A stretch of 64,000 nt of DNA from Enterovibrio paralichthyis (GCF_019209835.1 NZ_JAHUTS010000002.1:310001-374000); one strand, 5' to 3'; numbered from the stretch's first letter, positions 23,995 through 32,679 are shown. Translations and numbers: made by a program. Notes: generated by a model not told the origin, from the letters alone.

Positions 23995-24633
23995 TCAGGA
24001 TTCAATCAGCCACACTTCTTCGGCGAAATAAGGCAGATCTCTTGCTTTCGGCGTTCGGTCTGCGGATTCATTCCTGTTCAGGTGAGTTACCCTCATCCCA
24101 TCAAACAAAGCACGGACTTCCGATTCATGAACTGAAAATGGTGGACCATCCAGTTGCTCTTGCGGGTAATCCAATGTGATAAGAAGGATACGGCCACCGG
24201 GTGCCAGCAAGCTTCGCAACCTATCGACATAGCGGGTTCTCATGGACTCTGGCATTGCAATGAGCGCAGCGCGATCATACACCAGCGGATACGCCTCAAG
24301 TGGCGCTGTAAAATAATCGCCACTGTATATCGACACCTCATCGAACTGATACAGCTTCATCGCTGAACTCATGGTCGATACCGTAGGTGTATAGAGGTTC
24401 TCGGCAAAGAATGCGCGGACGGCAATTTCACTTAGCTCTACCCCGACAACACTGTCGTGCTTCGCTGCCAACCAATTGAGATCCAAGGACTTCCCACACA
24501 TTGGCACAAACACGGTTTCCTCGCGCTTTGGCGACAGTTTATCCCAGTACTTAACCAATGCAGGGTTCACATCGCCAAGGTGAAACCCGATGCGGTTCTC
24601 AGCCCAGCGACTATGCCAAAATTCATGTTCCAT
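23995..24633 (-). CDS. tpm: thiopurine S-methyltransferase family protein
   Basis: The 212-residue protein has the TPMT opening FWHSRWAENRIGFHLGDVNPAL (given here as a description of residues 5-26). VPMCGKSLDLNWLA is the SAM-binding motif and YDRAALIAMP a conserved mid-domain segment. Bacterial TPMT enzymes methylate thiopurines and, in several species, selenium and tellurium oxyanions to volatile forms; the natural substrate is unsettled. It is transcribed away from sulA and convergently with purT. Confidence 0.92.
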   Translation of the reverse strand: MEHEFWHSRWAENRIGFHLGDVNPALVKYWDKLSPKREETVFVPMCGKSLDLNWLAAKHDSVVGVELSEIAVRAFFAENLYTPTVSTMSSAMKLYQFDEVSIYSGDYFTAPLEAYPLVYDRAALIAMPESMRTRYVDRLRSLLAPGGRILLITLDYPQEQLDGPPFSVHESEVRALFDGMRVTHLNRNESADRTPKARDLPYFAEEVWLIES

Positions 24634-24821
24634 CTTTTATCTCTTATTAGTGCCTCAGTGCTTTCTTAATGCAATGGGCTTATTCACATTCCACATTGAG
24701 CGACATATTAGCAAGACCGTTTTCCATGGCAAGAGCGGGTTTTGGGCACCAAACGCCAAATTTTCGTGATCTGATTCTCGTTGTTTTTCACTTTTCTATT
24801 GTCAGAACTAAAAATTACAAC

Positions 24822-24841
24822 TACTGTATACGCATACAGTA
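24822..24841 (+). promoter_or_regulatory. LexA (SOS) box of sulA
   Basis: TACTGTATACGCATACAGTA keeps the full CTGT-N8-ACAG core with matching flanks; only the central bases depart from the alternating TA of the consensus. It lies 25 bp before the sulA start. Confidence 0.93.
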
Positions 24842-24866
24842 TTGGATATTCGTACAGGGCATAGAT

Positions 24867-25370
24867 ATGAAACAGTCGTTTGCGAGCAACCCATTCAACA
24901 CAGGATCACAAACAAGCGTTACGGCGCTTCGCGAGTGTTATGCGCGTATTGCAGCGGGAGCGCGCAGCTTCCACCAATACAGCTACCAACGCCCGCATAC
25001 CCAAAGCAGCGCGAACCTTATTCCTGTGAATATCTATCAAAACAACCAGAGCGAGTTGGCTTACTTGCTACGCCTGTTGAAGTCCCTGACAGAAACCAAT
25101 AAATGGATCACCCTGATTGCACCGCCATCCAACTTTTCTCTTTCTCTGTTTGTGCAGGCAGGTATTCAGGTTTCCCAAATTCGTATTGCCCGCCCAACGG
25201 CAAAACACGATTCAAAAGCTTTGATGCAAAAAGCCATGGCGTCTGATACATCAGCGGCTGTTATCGCTTTCGGTTCAATGAACCAGTTTGCAGACATCGA
25301 GATGCCTTTAGGTTCCACAACGACAACCGCTGGTTTTGTCATTTCCGGTGTACCTGAACAATTGCACTAA
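24867..25370 (+). CDS. sulA: SOS-induced cell division inhibitor SulA
   Basis: From ATG 24867 the protein has 167 residues, close to E. coli SulA (169). The N-terminus is hydrophilic, with the RecA-like fold from about 60: QSELAYLLRLLKSLTETNKWITLIAPP, then LFVQAGIQVSQIRIARP. SulA blocks FtsZ polymerisation after DNA damage until Lon removes it. A frame extending to 24669 would span the LexA box and promoter and is rejected. AGGG lies about 9 nt before the start. Its control by LexA is read from the operator. Confidence 0.9.
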   Translation: MKQSFASNPFNTGSQTSVTALRECYARIAAGARSFHQYSYQRPHTQSSANLIPVNIYQNNQSELAYLLRLLKSLTETNKWITLIAPPSNFSLSLFVQAGIQVSQIRIARPTAKHDSKALMQKAMASDTSAAVIAFGSMNQFADIEMPLGSTTTTAGFVISGVPEQLH

Positions 25371-25530
25371 TAAACCCACCATCCCAAGCAAGCTATCCCT
25401 GCGGTGTCAACCGATGCCGCACCCTATTTACCCCCCGAGATTCAACGGGATCAGGTAAACAATATTCCCATTTCTGAACAAAGCTCCACCCCTGTTTTTA
25501 TCTATACTCTGCAACTCATGCAGTTTTTCG

Positions 25531-26955
25531 ATGGATAACTCTACTTTGAGCAATAAACTCGACCTAAAAGCCCTTACGGCGTTAGTTATCGGTTCCATGA
25601 TTGGGGCGGGTGTGTTTAGTCTTCCGCAAAATATGGCCGCAGTCGCGAGCCCGGCGGCTGTTACCTTGGGTTGGATCATTACCGGATTCGGTATGATTTG
25701 TCTGGCACTCACTTTCCAGGAGCTTATGCTGAGCAAGCCTGAAGTGGACGGTGGCGTTTTTGGTTACGCAAAAGCAGGCTTTGGCGACCTGTGCGGATTC
25801 TTCTCTTCCTGGGGATATTGGTTAAGTTCGTCAGTGGCGAACGTCTCTTACCTCGTGATCGTATTCAGTACTTTGGGATTGTTTTTCGACACCCCTTCAC
25901 TCACCCTGTTTGGCGATGGAAACACCCTGCTGTCGGTAGTGCTCTCTTCGATCTTGATTTGGTTGGTACATACCCTTGTGCTTCGCGGCGTGCAGACCGC
26001 GACCTTCGTTAACTATGTCACGACGATTGCCAAGCTGATCCCGATCATCATCTTTATCATCGCCACCTTGTTTGCGTTTAAGTGGCACACTTTCACTTTC
26101 GATTTCACCGGCCTGAAAATTGAGGGGGCCCCAAGCCTGTTTGAACAGGTAAGACAGACAATGTTGATCACTGTCTGGGTATTTATTGGGGTTGAAGGTG
26201 CCGTGGTCTGCTCCGGCCGCGCCAAGAGTAAGCGAGATGTTGGACGTGCAACCATCCTTGGTCTGCTGGTCTGTCTGTTCCTTTATGTGGCGGTGACATT
26301 GCTCTCAATGGGTGTCATTTCAACCCCTGAATTGGCAAAACTGCCTAACCCATCAGCGGCGAAGATCCTTGAGACCCTCTTCGGTAAAGCCGGGGCGTTT
26401 ATCATTGGTGCAGGCCTGATTATTTCGGTCAGCGGCGCTTATTTGAGTTGGACATTGCTGGCGACAGAAACCCCGTTTACGGCAGCGCGCCTCGGTTTGT
26501 TTCCCAAGTGTTTCAGCGAAACAAATAAAAACGGTACGCCCGTATTTTCCCTGTGGCTGACCAGCTGTGCCATCCAGCTTTGCCTGATCATGATGTTTTT
26601 GATTGGTGGTGGTTATGACGACCTGCTTACCATCGCATCCGAGATGATTTTGGTACCTTACCTGTTGGTTGCCGCCTACCTGCTCAAGCTATCCCGGACT
26701 GAGCTGGTATCTGCCCGTGTGCGTTTTATTGCCTCACTGGCGACCATTTACGGGATCTGGCTGCTTTATGCATCAGGTCTGCATCACCTGCTTTTGGCAG
26801 CACTGCTCTATCTGCCTGGTATCGCTTTTTACATGCATACCAAGCGGGAAGCAGGAAAGCCCGGCTTCCATGGGCCAAACAAATTTCTCCTGGTTGGGGT
26901 TATTCTGGCTGCGATATATGGGGTATATCTGCTCGCAGAAGGGACAACACTTTAA
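25531..26955 (+). CDS. APC-family basic amino acid antiporter (arginine/ornithine type)
   Basis: The 474-residue protein has about 12-13 membrane segments. GSMIGAGVFSLPQNM (residues 21-35) is the substrate-binding break in TM1 of APC exchangers. ITVWVFIGVEGAVVCSGRAKSKRDVG (TM6 and following loop; described, about 215-240) and GAYLSWTLLATE (about 307-318) are typical of the ArcD/YjdE group. By family it exchanges arginine for ornithine, or a similar cationic pair. No arginine deiminase genes are adjacent, so substrate assignment is tentative. Confidence 0.85.
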   Translation: MDNSTLSNKLDLKALTALVIGSMIGAGVFSLPQNMAAVASPAAVTLGWIITGFGMICLALTFQELMLSKPEVDGGVFGYAKAGFGDLCGFFSSWGYWLSSSVANVSYLVIVFSTLGLFFDTPSLTLFGDGNTLLSVVLSSILIWLVHTLVLRGVQTATFVNYVTTIAKLIPIIIFIIATLFAFKWHTFTFDFTGLKIEGAPSLFEQVRQTMLITVWVFIGVEGAVVCSGRAKSKRDVGRATILGLLVCLFLYVAVTLLSMGVISTPELAKLPNPSAAKILETLFGKAGAFIIGAGLIISVSGAYLSWTLLATETPFTAARLGLFPKCFSETNKNGTPVFSLWLTSCAIQLCLIMMFLIGGGYDDLLTIASEMILVPYLLVAAYLLKLSRTELVSARVRFIASLATIYGIWLLYASGLHHLLLAALLYLPGIAFYMHTKREAGKPGFHGPNKFLLVGVILAAIYGVYLLAEGTTL

Positions 26956-26983
26956 GCCGTTCCCACCAAAAAATGTTAAATCG

Positions 26984-27005
26984 ACGCCACCTTTACGGTG
27001 GCGTT
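26984..27005. terminator. bidirectional terminator
   Basis: ACGCCACC (26984-26991) and GGTGGCGT (26997-27004) form a perfect 8-bp stem between the antiporter gene and the convergent hypothetical gene, touching the latter's stop codon. Confidence 0.75.
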
Positions 27006-27405
27006 ATAGTGTGACCTGCAGGTATTCCCTGTCTATCGAATGCTGTTCAATGGTCGCTGCCGTTTTTTGCCTGATCAACGCAAGTTCGGCTTCGTCCAAG
27101 GCATAGGGAAGAAATACGGTTAGGGTTTGGATCTCCTGCTTTTTCGCCTCGTTGATCAGTGTCACTAAATTCGACACATCACTGTTCAGGGAAGAGAGGG
27201 ACTGGGACACGAGCGAAGTGAAGATTTCACTGGGAAAACGTCCTTGGCGTTCCACATCGCTTGGGCGTTTAAGGCGTATAAACGGCGCCAACATTGCCTC
27301 GAAGAAGCTCAAATGTTGGTGACTTGCCTCACACAGAAAGTGGGTATAGTCAAAACTGACTATATGATGATTCTGACTCTTCGAATTGTCTAAATATCCC
27401 GTCAT
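27004..27405 (-). CDS. hypothetical protein
   Basis: This 133-residue soluble protein has no motif I recognise. The middle (about 40-85) is rich in Leu, Ser and Phe and probably helical, and the end has an alternating TLTVFLPYALDEAELALIRQK pattern (described, about 95-115). AGGA lies 7 nt before ATG 27405, a coding-like feature, and the stop abuts a terminator. Function is unknown; it may be a lineage-specific Vibrionaceae protein. Confidence 0.6.
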   Translation of the reverse strand: MTGYLDNSKSQNHHIVSFDYTHFLCEASHQHLSFFEAMLAPFIRLKRPSDVERQGRFPSEIFTSLVSQSLSSLNSDVSNLVTLINEAKKQEIQTLTVFLPYALDEAELALIRQKTAATIEQHSIDREYLQVTL

Positions 27406-27705
27406 AGCAAATCCTGTTGCTTAGTTTCATCTGGAGATATTCCAAACGGCCTTCGTCAAAGCGTCGCAAAAGAGCGAAAAAGCACGTTCGGTTGAGCTCA
27501 ACTTATCACTCAATATATGTGGTTTTCGCGAAGAATCTCCCAAAACTTTGAGAAGTTTGGGGTTGATCGGTGAAATAGGTTTCATGCCCAGAAAAGGCAT
27601 CATTCGACGCTACAGCCATTTAACAGGCGTTTAAATTCACACCAATTCCAGCTACAAAAAAACCAGCCCGGAGGCTGGCTTGACCATGTTAAGTCAAAGA
27701 GACTC
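27406..27705. other. intergenic region with a bulged hairpin
   Basis: 300 bp without a gene. CCCAAAACTT and AAGTTTGGG (about 27538-27562) form a hairpin with one bulged A and a TGAG loop. No other signal stood out apart from the terminator at 27656-27678. Confidence 0.35.
27656..27678 (-). terminator. terminator of the lysine-rich winged-helix gene
   Basis: On the minus strand CCAGCC-TCCG-GGCTGG is followed by seven Ts (27662-27656). Confidence 0.9.
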
Positions 27706-28089
27706 TTACAGTGCTTTGTAAAGCACTTTGCTGCCCTGCTGGATGCGCTCTACCACGCCTTCCTCTGCCAGCTTCTTAAGCGCTGCAGTTGCCCAAGATG
27801 CGGCTTTTGACTCTTCCTGGCCTGCTGCCAAACCGATACCTTTAGGGTTGATACCCTCAGCATTCTGACGCACGATATCCAGCACTTGTTGCTGTTTAGG
27901 TGTCAGTGCTACTTCAGCAACAACTTTTGGCGCTGCTTCCGCTTTTGGCGCTGCTTTAATCTTGGTTTCTACAGCTGGTTTAACTGCTTTAGGCGCTTTC
28001 AACTGTACTTCTTTTTTCACTGCTGCTTTTGCAACTTTAATGTGTTTTTGAAGCTTAAGTTGAACTTTGCGTTTGTGAGAGATTTTCAT
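27706..28089 (-). CDS. lysine/alanine-rich tail plus winged-helix DNA-binding protein
   Basis: The 127-residue protein has two parts. Residues 1-60 are a low-complexity basic tail rich in K, A, P and V, like histone H1 or AlgP-type tails. Residues 62-127 form a MarR-like winged helix: LTPKQQQVLDIVRQ, then GIGLAAGQEESKAASWATAALKKLAEEGVVERI (described) and the wing VLYKAL. The tail should bind DNA non-specifically while the winged helix gives contacts or dimerisation, suggesting a nucleoid-associated or regulatory role; this is inference. A strong terminator follows. Upstream lies 347 bp of non-coding DNA with a palindromic repeat. Confidence 0.75.
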   Translation of the reverse strand: MKISHKRKVQLKLQKHIKVAKAAVKKEVQLKAPKAVKPAVETKIKAAPKAEAAPKVVAEVALTPKQQQVLDIVRQNAEGINPKGIGLAAGQEESKAASWATAALKKLAEEGVVERIQQGSKVLYKAL

Positions 28090-28436
28090 TAAATCGTCCT
28101 ACTTCGATTCACTGCGTTAAGCATCCCCTGACTTACCGAAACAATTTCAAGAGGCAGGGTGAAAAACAAAGCGCGTTTTATACCAAAAATCCCCCCTCAT
28201 TTGTAGCTTTAACGAAGCTTCAAACGGAAACTTGAGCCAAACGTCTGAATCTTGGTGCGATTTTGTGCGCATTGTAAGCAACCTGCCAGTGATCAAATTT
28301 CACCTCTGCCGGGTATATACTCTAGCGACCTGAAAGATGCTCGCTGAATCCTGCATCTTCAAAGTGTTTGGGTATATTCTCAAATCAGTATCAGGTATAC
28401 CTGACAGACTGAATCATTTGGCGAGAGAGAGACGGA
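28090..28436. promoter_or_regulatory. divergent intergenic region containing a dispersed repeat
   Basis: 347 bp between the winged-helix gene and the DUF2982-like gene. It contains the palindromic repeat at 28327-28376 and otherwise only AT-rich promoter-like DNA. Confidence 0.35.
28327..28376. repeat. dispersed palindromic repeat, copy 2
   Basis: GACCTGAAAGATGC and GCATCTTCAAAG form imperfect arms around TCGCTGAATCCT, ending TGTTTGGGTATA. On the complement it contains TGAAGATGCAGGATTCAGCG, shared with copies at 32602 and 61152. Confidence 0.75.
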
Positions 28437-29126
28437 TTGCTGATTCACCCACCACATCAACACATTGGGAAGTATTTCCGGATTGCAGTACTGATCCTAG
28501 CGATGATTGTGGTCGCAATGATCCTGCTTAATCCTGAGGTAAAAACCATACCTGCGCTGCTTGGCTTAGTGCTTCTCGGTGGGCTTGGCCTGTACATTGG
28601 ACATGTTATCGACCAGCAAACAATCACCTTCTCCCTGACCGACATGCACCTTCAACATCACACCCCAAAAGGTGGATGGAGCGTGAAATGGCGCAATATC
28701 TCCCAGATTGGCATTCCCTCTGTGTCGACTGAAGGGTGGCACCAACCCCTACCTTGGTTTGCGCTTCGCTTGAAAGACTATGAGCCATTCCTTGAAGGCA
28801 TTAGCTACCGACTTGCTGGCCATATAGTAATGGAACAACGCGCCCTCCTCTTAACCGCTTACCGCCGTGCGGAATCGCCATCAAAAGAAAGCTTTGAGGA
28901 CATGCTGTTTGATGACACGCCATACACCAGTGCCAGCGGAAAAGTGTATAAAGGGTTGATCGCCATGTTGGCGAATCGGATGCGCTACAGCAGGGAATTA
29001 TTGGGCTACGATGTTTTCGTTAATGAGGATTTGCTAGACAGGCCGCTGGAGGATTTTGTGGGCTTGTCGCGTCGCTATCTAGCATCTGCACCCAGTGAGG
29101 TAACAGATGCCAGTGCCGGAAATTAA
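28437..29126 (+). CDS. DUF2982-like membrane protein
   Basis: The 229-residue protein has two close N-terminal membrane helices (about 14-32 and 38-58). A soluble region follows, with a PH-like start (SLTDMHLQHHTPKGGWSVKW, about 66-85, then RNISQIGIP) and a helical end with GYDVFVNEDLLDRPLEDFVGL. This layout fits the DUF2982 family of Vibrionaceae-type bacteria; its function is unknown. The start is TTG 28437 with GAGAGAGAGA upstream; later Met codons would remove the first helix. Its stop lies 4 nt from the end of convergent ycbL. Confidence 0.65.
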   Translation: MLIHPPHQHIGKYFRIAVLILAMIVVAMILLNPEVKTIPALLGLVLLGGLGLYIGHVIDQQTITFSLTDMHLQHHTPKGGWSVKWRNISQIGIPSVSTEGWHQPLPWFALRLKDYEPFLEGISYRLAGHIVMEQRALLLTAYRRAESPSKESFEDMLFDDTPYTSASGKVYKGLIAMLANRMRYSRELLGYDVFVNEDLLDRPLEDFVGLSRRYLASAPSEVTDASAGN

Positions 29127-29130
29127 TCGC

Positions 29131-29784
29131 TTACCACAGTGGCATGGCATCAGCGACGTATGGGTTTTGCTGACGTTCAATACCGAAGGTGGAAGTCGGG
29201 CCATGACCCGGAATGAAAGTAATGTCATCACCCAGCGGGAACAGCTTGTCACGGATTGAGCTGATCAGAGTTTTATGATCGCCTTTCGGGAAGTCGGTAC
29301 GGCCAATGCTGCCATTGAAAAGCACATCACCCACCCACGCCACGCGATCTTCTTCACTGAAAAACACGACGTGACCCGGCGTATGACCTGGTGTATGGAT
29401 AACCTTCAACACGCTGTCACCCAGTTTGACTTCATCGCCTTCTTCCAGCCATTCAGTCGGATCGAACGCTTCTGTACGCGGGAAACCGAACATGTCACTT
29501 TGACCCGGTAACGCCTGCAGCCAAAACGCATCCTGTTTTTCAGGCCCAATCACCGGCACGTTGTATGCAGCAGCCACTTCTTCAGTGCCACCAACATGGT
29601 CAAGGTGTCCGTGAGTTAACAAAACCTTGGTGACATTCACACCCAGTTCATTAACCTTTGCCACCAGCTTGGAGACGTCACCACCCGGATCGACCAATGC
29701 CGCTTCATTGGTTTTATCACACCAGATAATGGAGCAATTTTGCTGGAAACCCGTTACTGGGACGATTTCGTACTTCAGAGCCAT
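29131..29784 (-). CDS. ycbL: YcbL-type MBL-fold hydrolase (glyoxalase II-like)
   Basis: The 217-residue metallo-beta-lactamase-fold protein has THGHLDH (about 58-64), the HTPGHTPGH histidine near 130 and WVGDVLFNGSIGRTD and PGHGPTS later, so a two-metal site is complete. YcbL is a type of small glyoxalase II that hydrolyses S-lactoylglutathione-like thioesters. In E. coli ycbL follows ldtD and mepK. Here those genes lie 3-6 kb away with olsF and a phosphoesterase between them, so an ancestral cluster looks interrupted. Confidence 0.9.
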   Translation of the reverse strand: MALKYEIVPVTGFQQNCSIIWCDKTNEAALVDPGGDVSKLVAKVNELGVNVTKVLLTHGHLDHVGGTEEVAAAYNVPVIGPEKQDAFWLQALPGQSDMFGFPRTEAFDPTEWLEEGDEVKLGDSVLKVIHTPGHTPGHVVFFSEEDRVAWVGDVLFNGSIGRTDFPKGDHKTLISSIRDKLFPLGDDITFIPGHGPTSTFGIERQQNPYVADAMPLW

Positions 29785-30018
29785 ATGTAAATCCGTATAT
29801 ATGCGAGAAACGGCTCAAGCATATCATGCTGTTCAGTCTATTTTAATGAGAAGCCCATTTTTCCTGCCTTTGCGCGGACGGATGTAAAGTCTGGCTCGTA
29901 AATGCATGTCATCACATTGCAATCGGCATGACACCGACTCGTCACTCAAATGACAACAGAGTTTCACCAAAGCGCCTTAGCGTTATCCATAAGCTAATTT
30001 GTATCGTCAACTACATGG

Positions 30019-30849
30019 ATGCCTATGACGCCGGTTTCATTGCGAACACTGTGGATCTCTGACCTCCACCTCGGCAATAAAGATTGTAAAGCCCACTACC
30101 TGTTGGATTTTCTCAACCGCCACACTGCCGAGACCATTGTGCTGGTTGGTGATATCGTCGATTTTCACGCGATGAAATCCAGCCGTCACTGGCCGGAAAG
30201 CCACAGCCAAGTCCTCGCCCTGCTTCTCAAACGTGCCCATGAAGGTTGCCGTCTGGTTTACATCCCCGGCAACCATGACGCAGCCGTGCGCGACTTCTTC
30301 AATTTCGACTTTGGCAAAATCGAAGTCCGATCCCGTTTTGAACGCATCACAACCAGTGGCAAACGCATCATCGCTGTCCATGGCGATGAGTTTGACAACG
30401 CAGTCTGTCACAGTCGGATGACCGAAATCGCCGGTTATGTGGGTTACGACTTCCTGCTGTTTCTGAACCGCTGGTGGTCAGTACTACGCCGGAAATGTGG
30501 CTTTTCCTATTGGTCGCTGGCTTCTTACATCAAGCTACGTGTCCAATCGGCAAACGTTGCTATAGAAAGGTTTGAAAAAGCAGCTGTGCAATTTGCCCGC
30601 CGTCGCGGCGCTGATGCCATCGTGTGTGGTCACATCCACCACCCGGATATGAAATCACTGGGTGGTACCTTGTATCTCAACGATGGTGACTGGATTGAAA
30701 ACTGCACCGCTTTGGTGGAACAGCATGAAGGGACGCTGCAACTTCTCCGCTGGACAGAAAAGACACATTTATTGATGGAAACCGATGCGTTTGCTGTGCC
30801 GAATGAAGTGCTTGGCAAACGCGGGAAATCGGGAACTGAAGCCGCCTGA
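30019..30849 (+). CDS. LpxH-like metallophosphoesterase (UDP-2,3-diacylglucosamine diphosphatase family)
   Basis: The 276-residue calcineurin-fold enzyme carries SDLHLG, GDIVDFH, PGNHD, VHGDEFD, CGHIHHPD and NDGDW, the full two-metal set in the spacing of the LpxH2 branch. That group includes UDP-diacylglucosamine hydrolases and enzymes of unknown substrate. The stop is 25 nt before the bifunctional acyltransferase gene, so the two form an operon. The pairing suggests a role in membrane lipid remodelling, perhaps acting on a phospho-lipid rather than lipid A precursors, but this is inference. Confidence 0.8.
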   Translation: MPMTPVSLRTLWISDLHLGNKDCKAHYLLDFLNRHTAETIVLVGDIVDFHAMKSSRHWPESHSQVLALLLKRAHEGCRLVYIPGNHDAAVRDFFNFDFGKIEVRSRFERITTSGKRIIAVHGDEFDNAVCHSRMTEIAGYVGYDFLLFLNRWWSVLRRKCGFSYWSLASYIKLRVQSANVAIERFEKAAVQFARRRGADAIVCGHIHHPDMKSLGGTLYLNDGDWIENCTALVEQHEGTLQLLRWTEKTHLLMETDAFAVPNEVLGKRGKSGTEAA

Positions 30850-30874
30850 CAACCGGCATAAGAAAGGAAGGATC

Positions 30875-32608
30875 ATGTTCAATATTGATGAAGTCATCGC
30901 CAACCGCTACCCCACGATTGCAGGTAGACCCTGGATAGCGAAACCCGTCAGCTCTACCCTTCAACGCCTCCTGCACCAACAAGCTTTCCAGGAATTTGCG
31001 CACAAATATCCGTATCTGAAAGGGTTCGAGTTTGTCGAACAGGTTCTGGACTATTTCCGCTTCAGCTATACCACCAGCGACAGAGAGCGTGAACGGATCC
31101 CAACATCAGGACGGGTCGTTATCATTGCCAACCACCCTATCGGTTCTCTGGATGGTTTGGCGCTGCTCAAACTGGTACGCGAAATCCGGCCAGACGTAAA
31201 AGCCGTTGCGAACAATCTGTTGATGCAAATCGAGCCCATGCATGCCTGTCTGTTACCGGTGAATAACATGTCCGGCAGAACCCCAAAAGAAAACCTGATC
31301 GCCATTGACGAATGGCTGGCGAATGAAGGGGCATTGATCATCTTCCCGGCAGGGGAGGTTTCGCGTCTGAGCCCGACGGGCGTTAAAGACAAGGATTGGC
31401 ATCAGGGATTCTTGCGCATGGCAAGCAAGGCAAAAGCCCCCATCCTGCCTATTCATGTTGATGGCAGGAATTCAGCGGTATTTTATGGTGCTTCCTTGGT
31501 TTATAAGCCGCTTTCTACCTTGCTGCTGGTCAACGAAATGTTTGGGCAGGATAAACGCAATATCAACCTGACCATTGGTGAAGCCATTCCGTTTTCCAGC
31601 TACCAAAGCAGTGCCAATCTACCTCCAAAAACCCGTGTAAAGCTGTTCCGCAAACACCTCTATAACATCGGAAAAGGTAAAAACGGACTGTTTCCTACGG
31701 AATCTGCCATCGCAGCTCCGGAGCCAAGGCTGAAACTGACCAAAGAACTGGAATGCAGCGAACTGCTCGGAAACACGCCGGATGGTAAAGCGATTTACCT
31801 TTATCGCTATCGGGATGAATCGCACGTGATGCGAGAGATAGGCCGTTTGCGGGAAGTCGCTTTCCGCGCTGTTGGCGAAGGCACAGGGCAAAAGCGGGAC
31901 ATTGATAAATTCGATCAGCATTACTTCCACCTTGTGCTTTGGGATCCGGTTGCTTTGGAGATCGTAGGTGCCTACCGTTTTTGCGATACACAGGCTGTCA
32001 TTGCCCAACAGGGGATTGAGTCCGTTTATTCCCATTCCCTGTTTGATTACGGCGATGGAATGGCGAACATCCTCGACAGCGGGCTAGAGCTTGGCCGGAG
32101 TTTTGTGCAGCCCAAATATTGGGGTAAGCGGAGTCTGGATTACCTTTGGCTCGGCATTGGCGCGTTTCTGGCCAAACATCCGCATTACCGCTATCTGTTT
32201 GGCCCTCTAACCATCAGCAATGCCCTGCCTTCCGCCGCAAAAGAACTGCTGATCTTCTTCTATCGCACCTACTTCGGTGCTGATACGGATATCGCCCGTT
32301 CAAAACGCCCCTACAGTATCGACAGACAAAAAGAACACGAATTGTTGGGGCACTTTTGCAGGGACAATTATCAAAAAGATTTGAAAACGCTCAAGATGCT
32401 GCTGGACAATCTGGGGACCGGTATCCCAACCCTCTACAAACAGTACAGTGAGTTGTGTGAACCCGGCGGAGTGCAATTTTTGGATTTCAGCGTCGATCCG
32501 GACTTCGCCGATTGTATTGATGGGTTGGTGATGGTTGACCTGACCAAACTGAAAACCAAAAAGCGCGAACGCTATATCGAGGCTCATCGGTTAACGCAGT
32601 CTACCTAA
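30875..32608 (+). CDS. olsF: bifunctional ornithine-lipid synthase, OlsF type (PlsC-like plus OlsB-like GNAT)
   Basis: The 577-residue protein is a fusion. The N-terminal half (about 60-290) is a PlsC-like O-acyltransferase with ANHPIGSLDG (H87, D93) and IIFPAGEVSRLS (about 145-156). The C-terminal half (about 315-540) is an OlsB/GNAT-like N-acyltransferase with LELGRSFVQPKYWGKRSLDYLW (described, about 403-424). OlsF makes lyso-ornithine lipid and then acylates it to ornithine lipid, a phosphorus-free membrane lipid. AGAAAGGAAG precedes ATG 30875. It is co-transcribed with the LpxH-like gene; a palindromic repeat overlaps its stop. Confidence 0.85.
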   Translation: MFNIDEVIANRYPTIAGRPWIAKPVSSTLQRLLHQQAFQEFAHKYPYLKGFEFVEQVLDYFRFSYTTSDRERERIPTSGRVVIIANHPIGSLDGLALLKLVREIRPDVKAVANNLLMQIEPMHACLLPVNNMSGRTPKENLIAIDEWLANEGALIIFPAGEVSRLSPTGVKDKDWHQGFLRMASKAKAPILPIHVDGRNSAVFYGASLVYKPLSTLLLVNEMFGQDKRNINLTIGEAIPFSSYQSSANLPPKTRVKLFRKHLYNIGKGKNGLFPTESAIAAPEPRLKLTKELECSELLGNTPDGKAIYLYRYRDESHVMREIGRLREVAFRAVGEGTGQKRDIDKFDQHYFHLVLWDPVALEIVGAYRFCDTQAVIAQQGIESVYSHSLFDYGDGMANILDSGLELGRSFVQPKYWGKRSLDYLWLGIGAFLAKHPHYRYLFGPLTISNALPSAAKELLIFFYRTYFGADTDIARSKRPYSIDRQKEHELLGHFCRDNYQKDLKTLKMLLDNLGTGIPTLYKQYSELCEPGGVQFLDFSVDPDFADCIDGLVMVDLTKLKTKKRERYIEAHRLTQST

Positions 32609-32646
32609 GCAACCTGAAGATGCAGGATTCAGGTCGTTTGGGTATA
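32602..32646. repeat. dispersed palindromic repeat, copy 3 (short hairpin form)
   Basis: ACCTGAA and TTCAGGT pair around GATGCAGGA, with outer TACCTAAGCA and CGTTTGGGTA also pairing partly. It overlaps the last codons and stop of olsF. Confidence 0.8.
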
Positions 32647-32650
32647 AGCA

Positions 32651-32677
32651 AAAGGCGCTCCTGACGGGCGCCTTTTT
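32651..32677. terminator. bidirectional terminator between olsF and mepK
   Basis: AAAGGCGC and GCGCCTTT pair around a 9-nt loop, followed by TT and AAT. Confidence 0.8.
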
Positions 32678-32679
32678 AA

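Noticed and set aside
24669..24866. Upstream extension of sulA
   Set aside because: It would translate through the LexA box and promoter and adds residues unlike any SulA.
29890..30010. Possible Pho box upstream of the LpxH-like/olsF unit
   Set aside because: TGTCAT-like pieces occur, but not two correctly spaced direct repeats.
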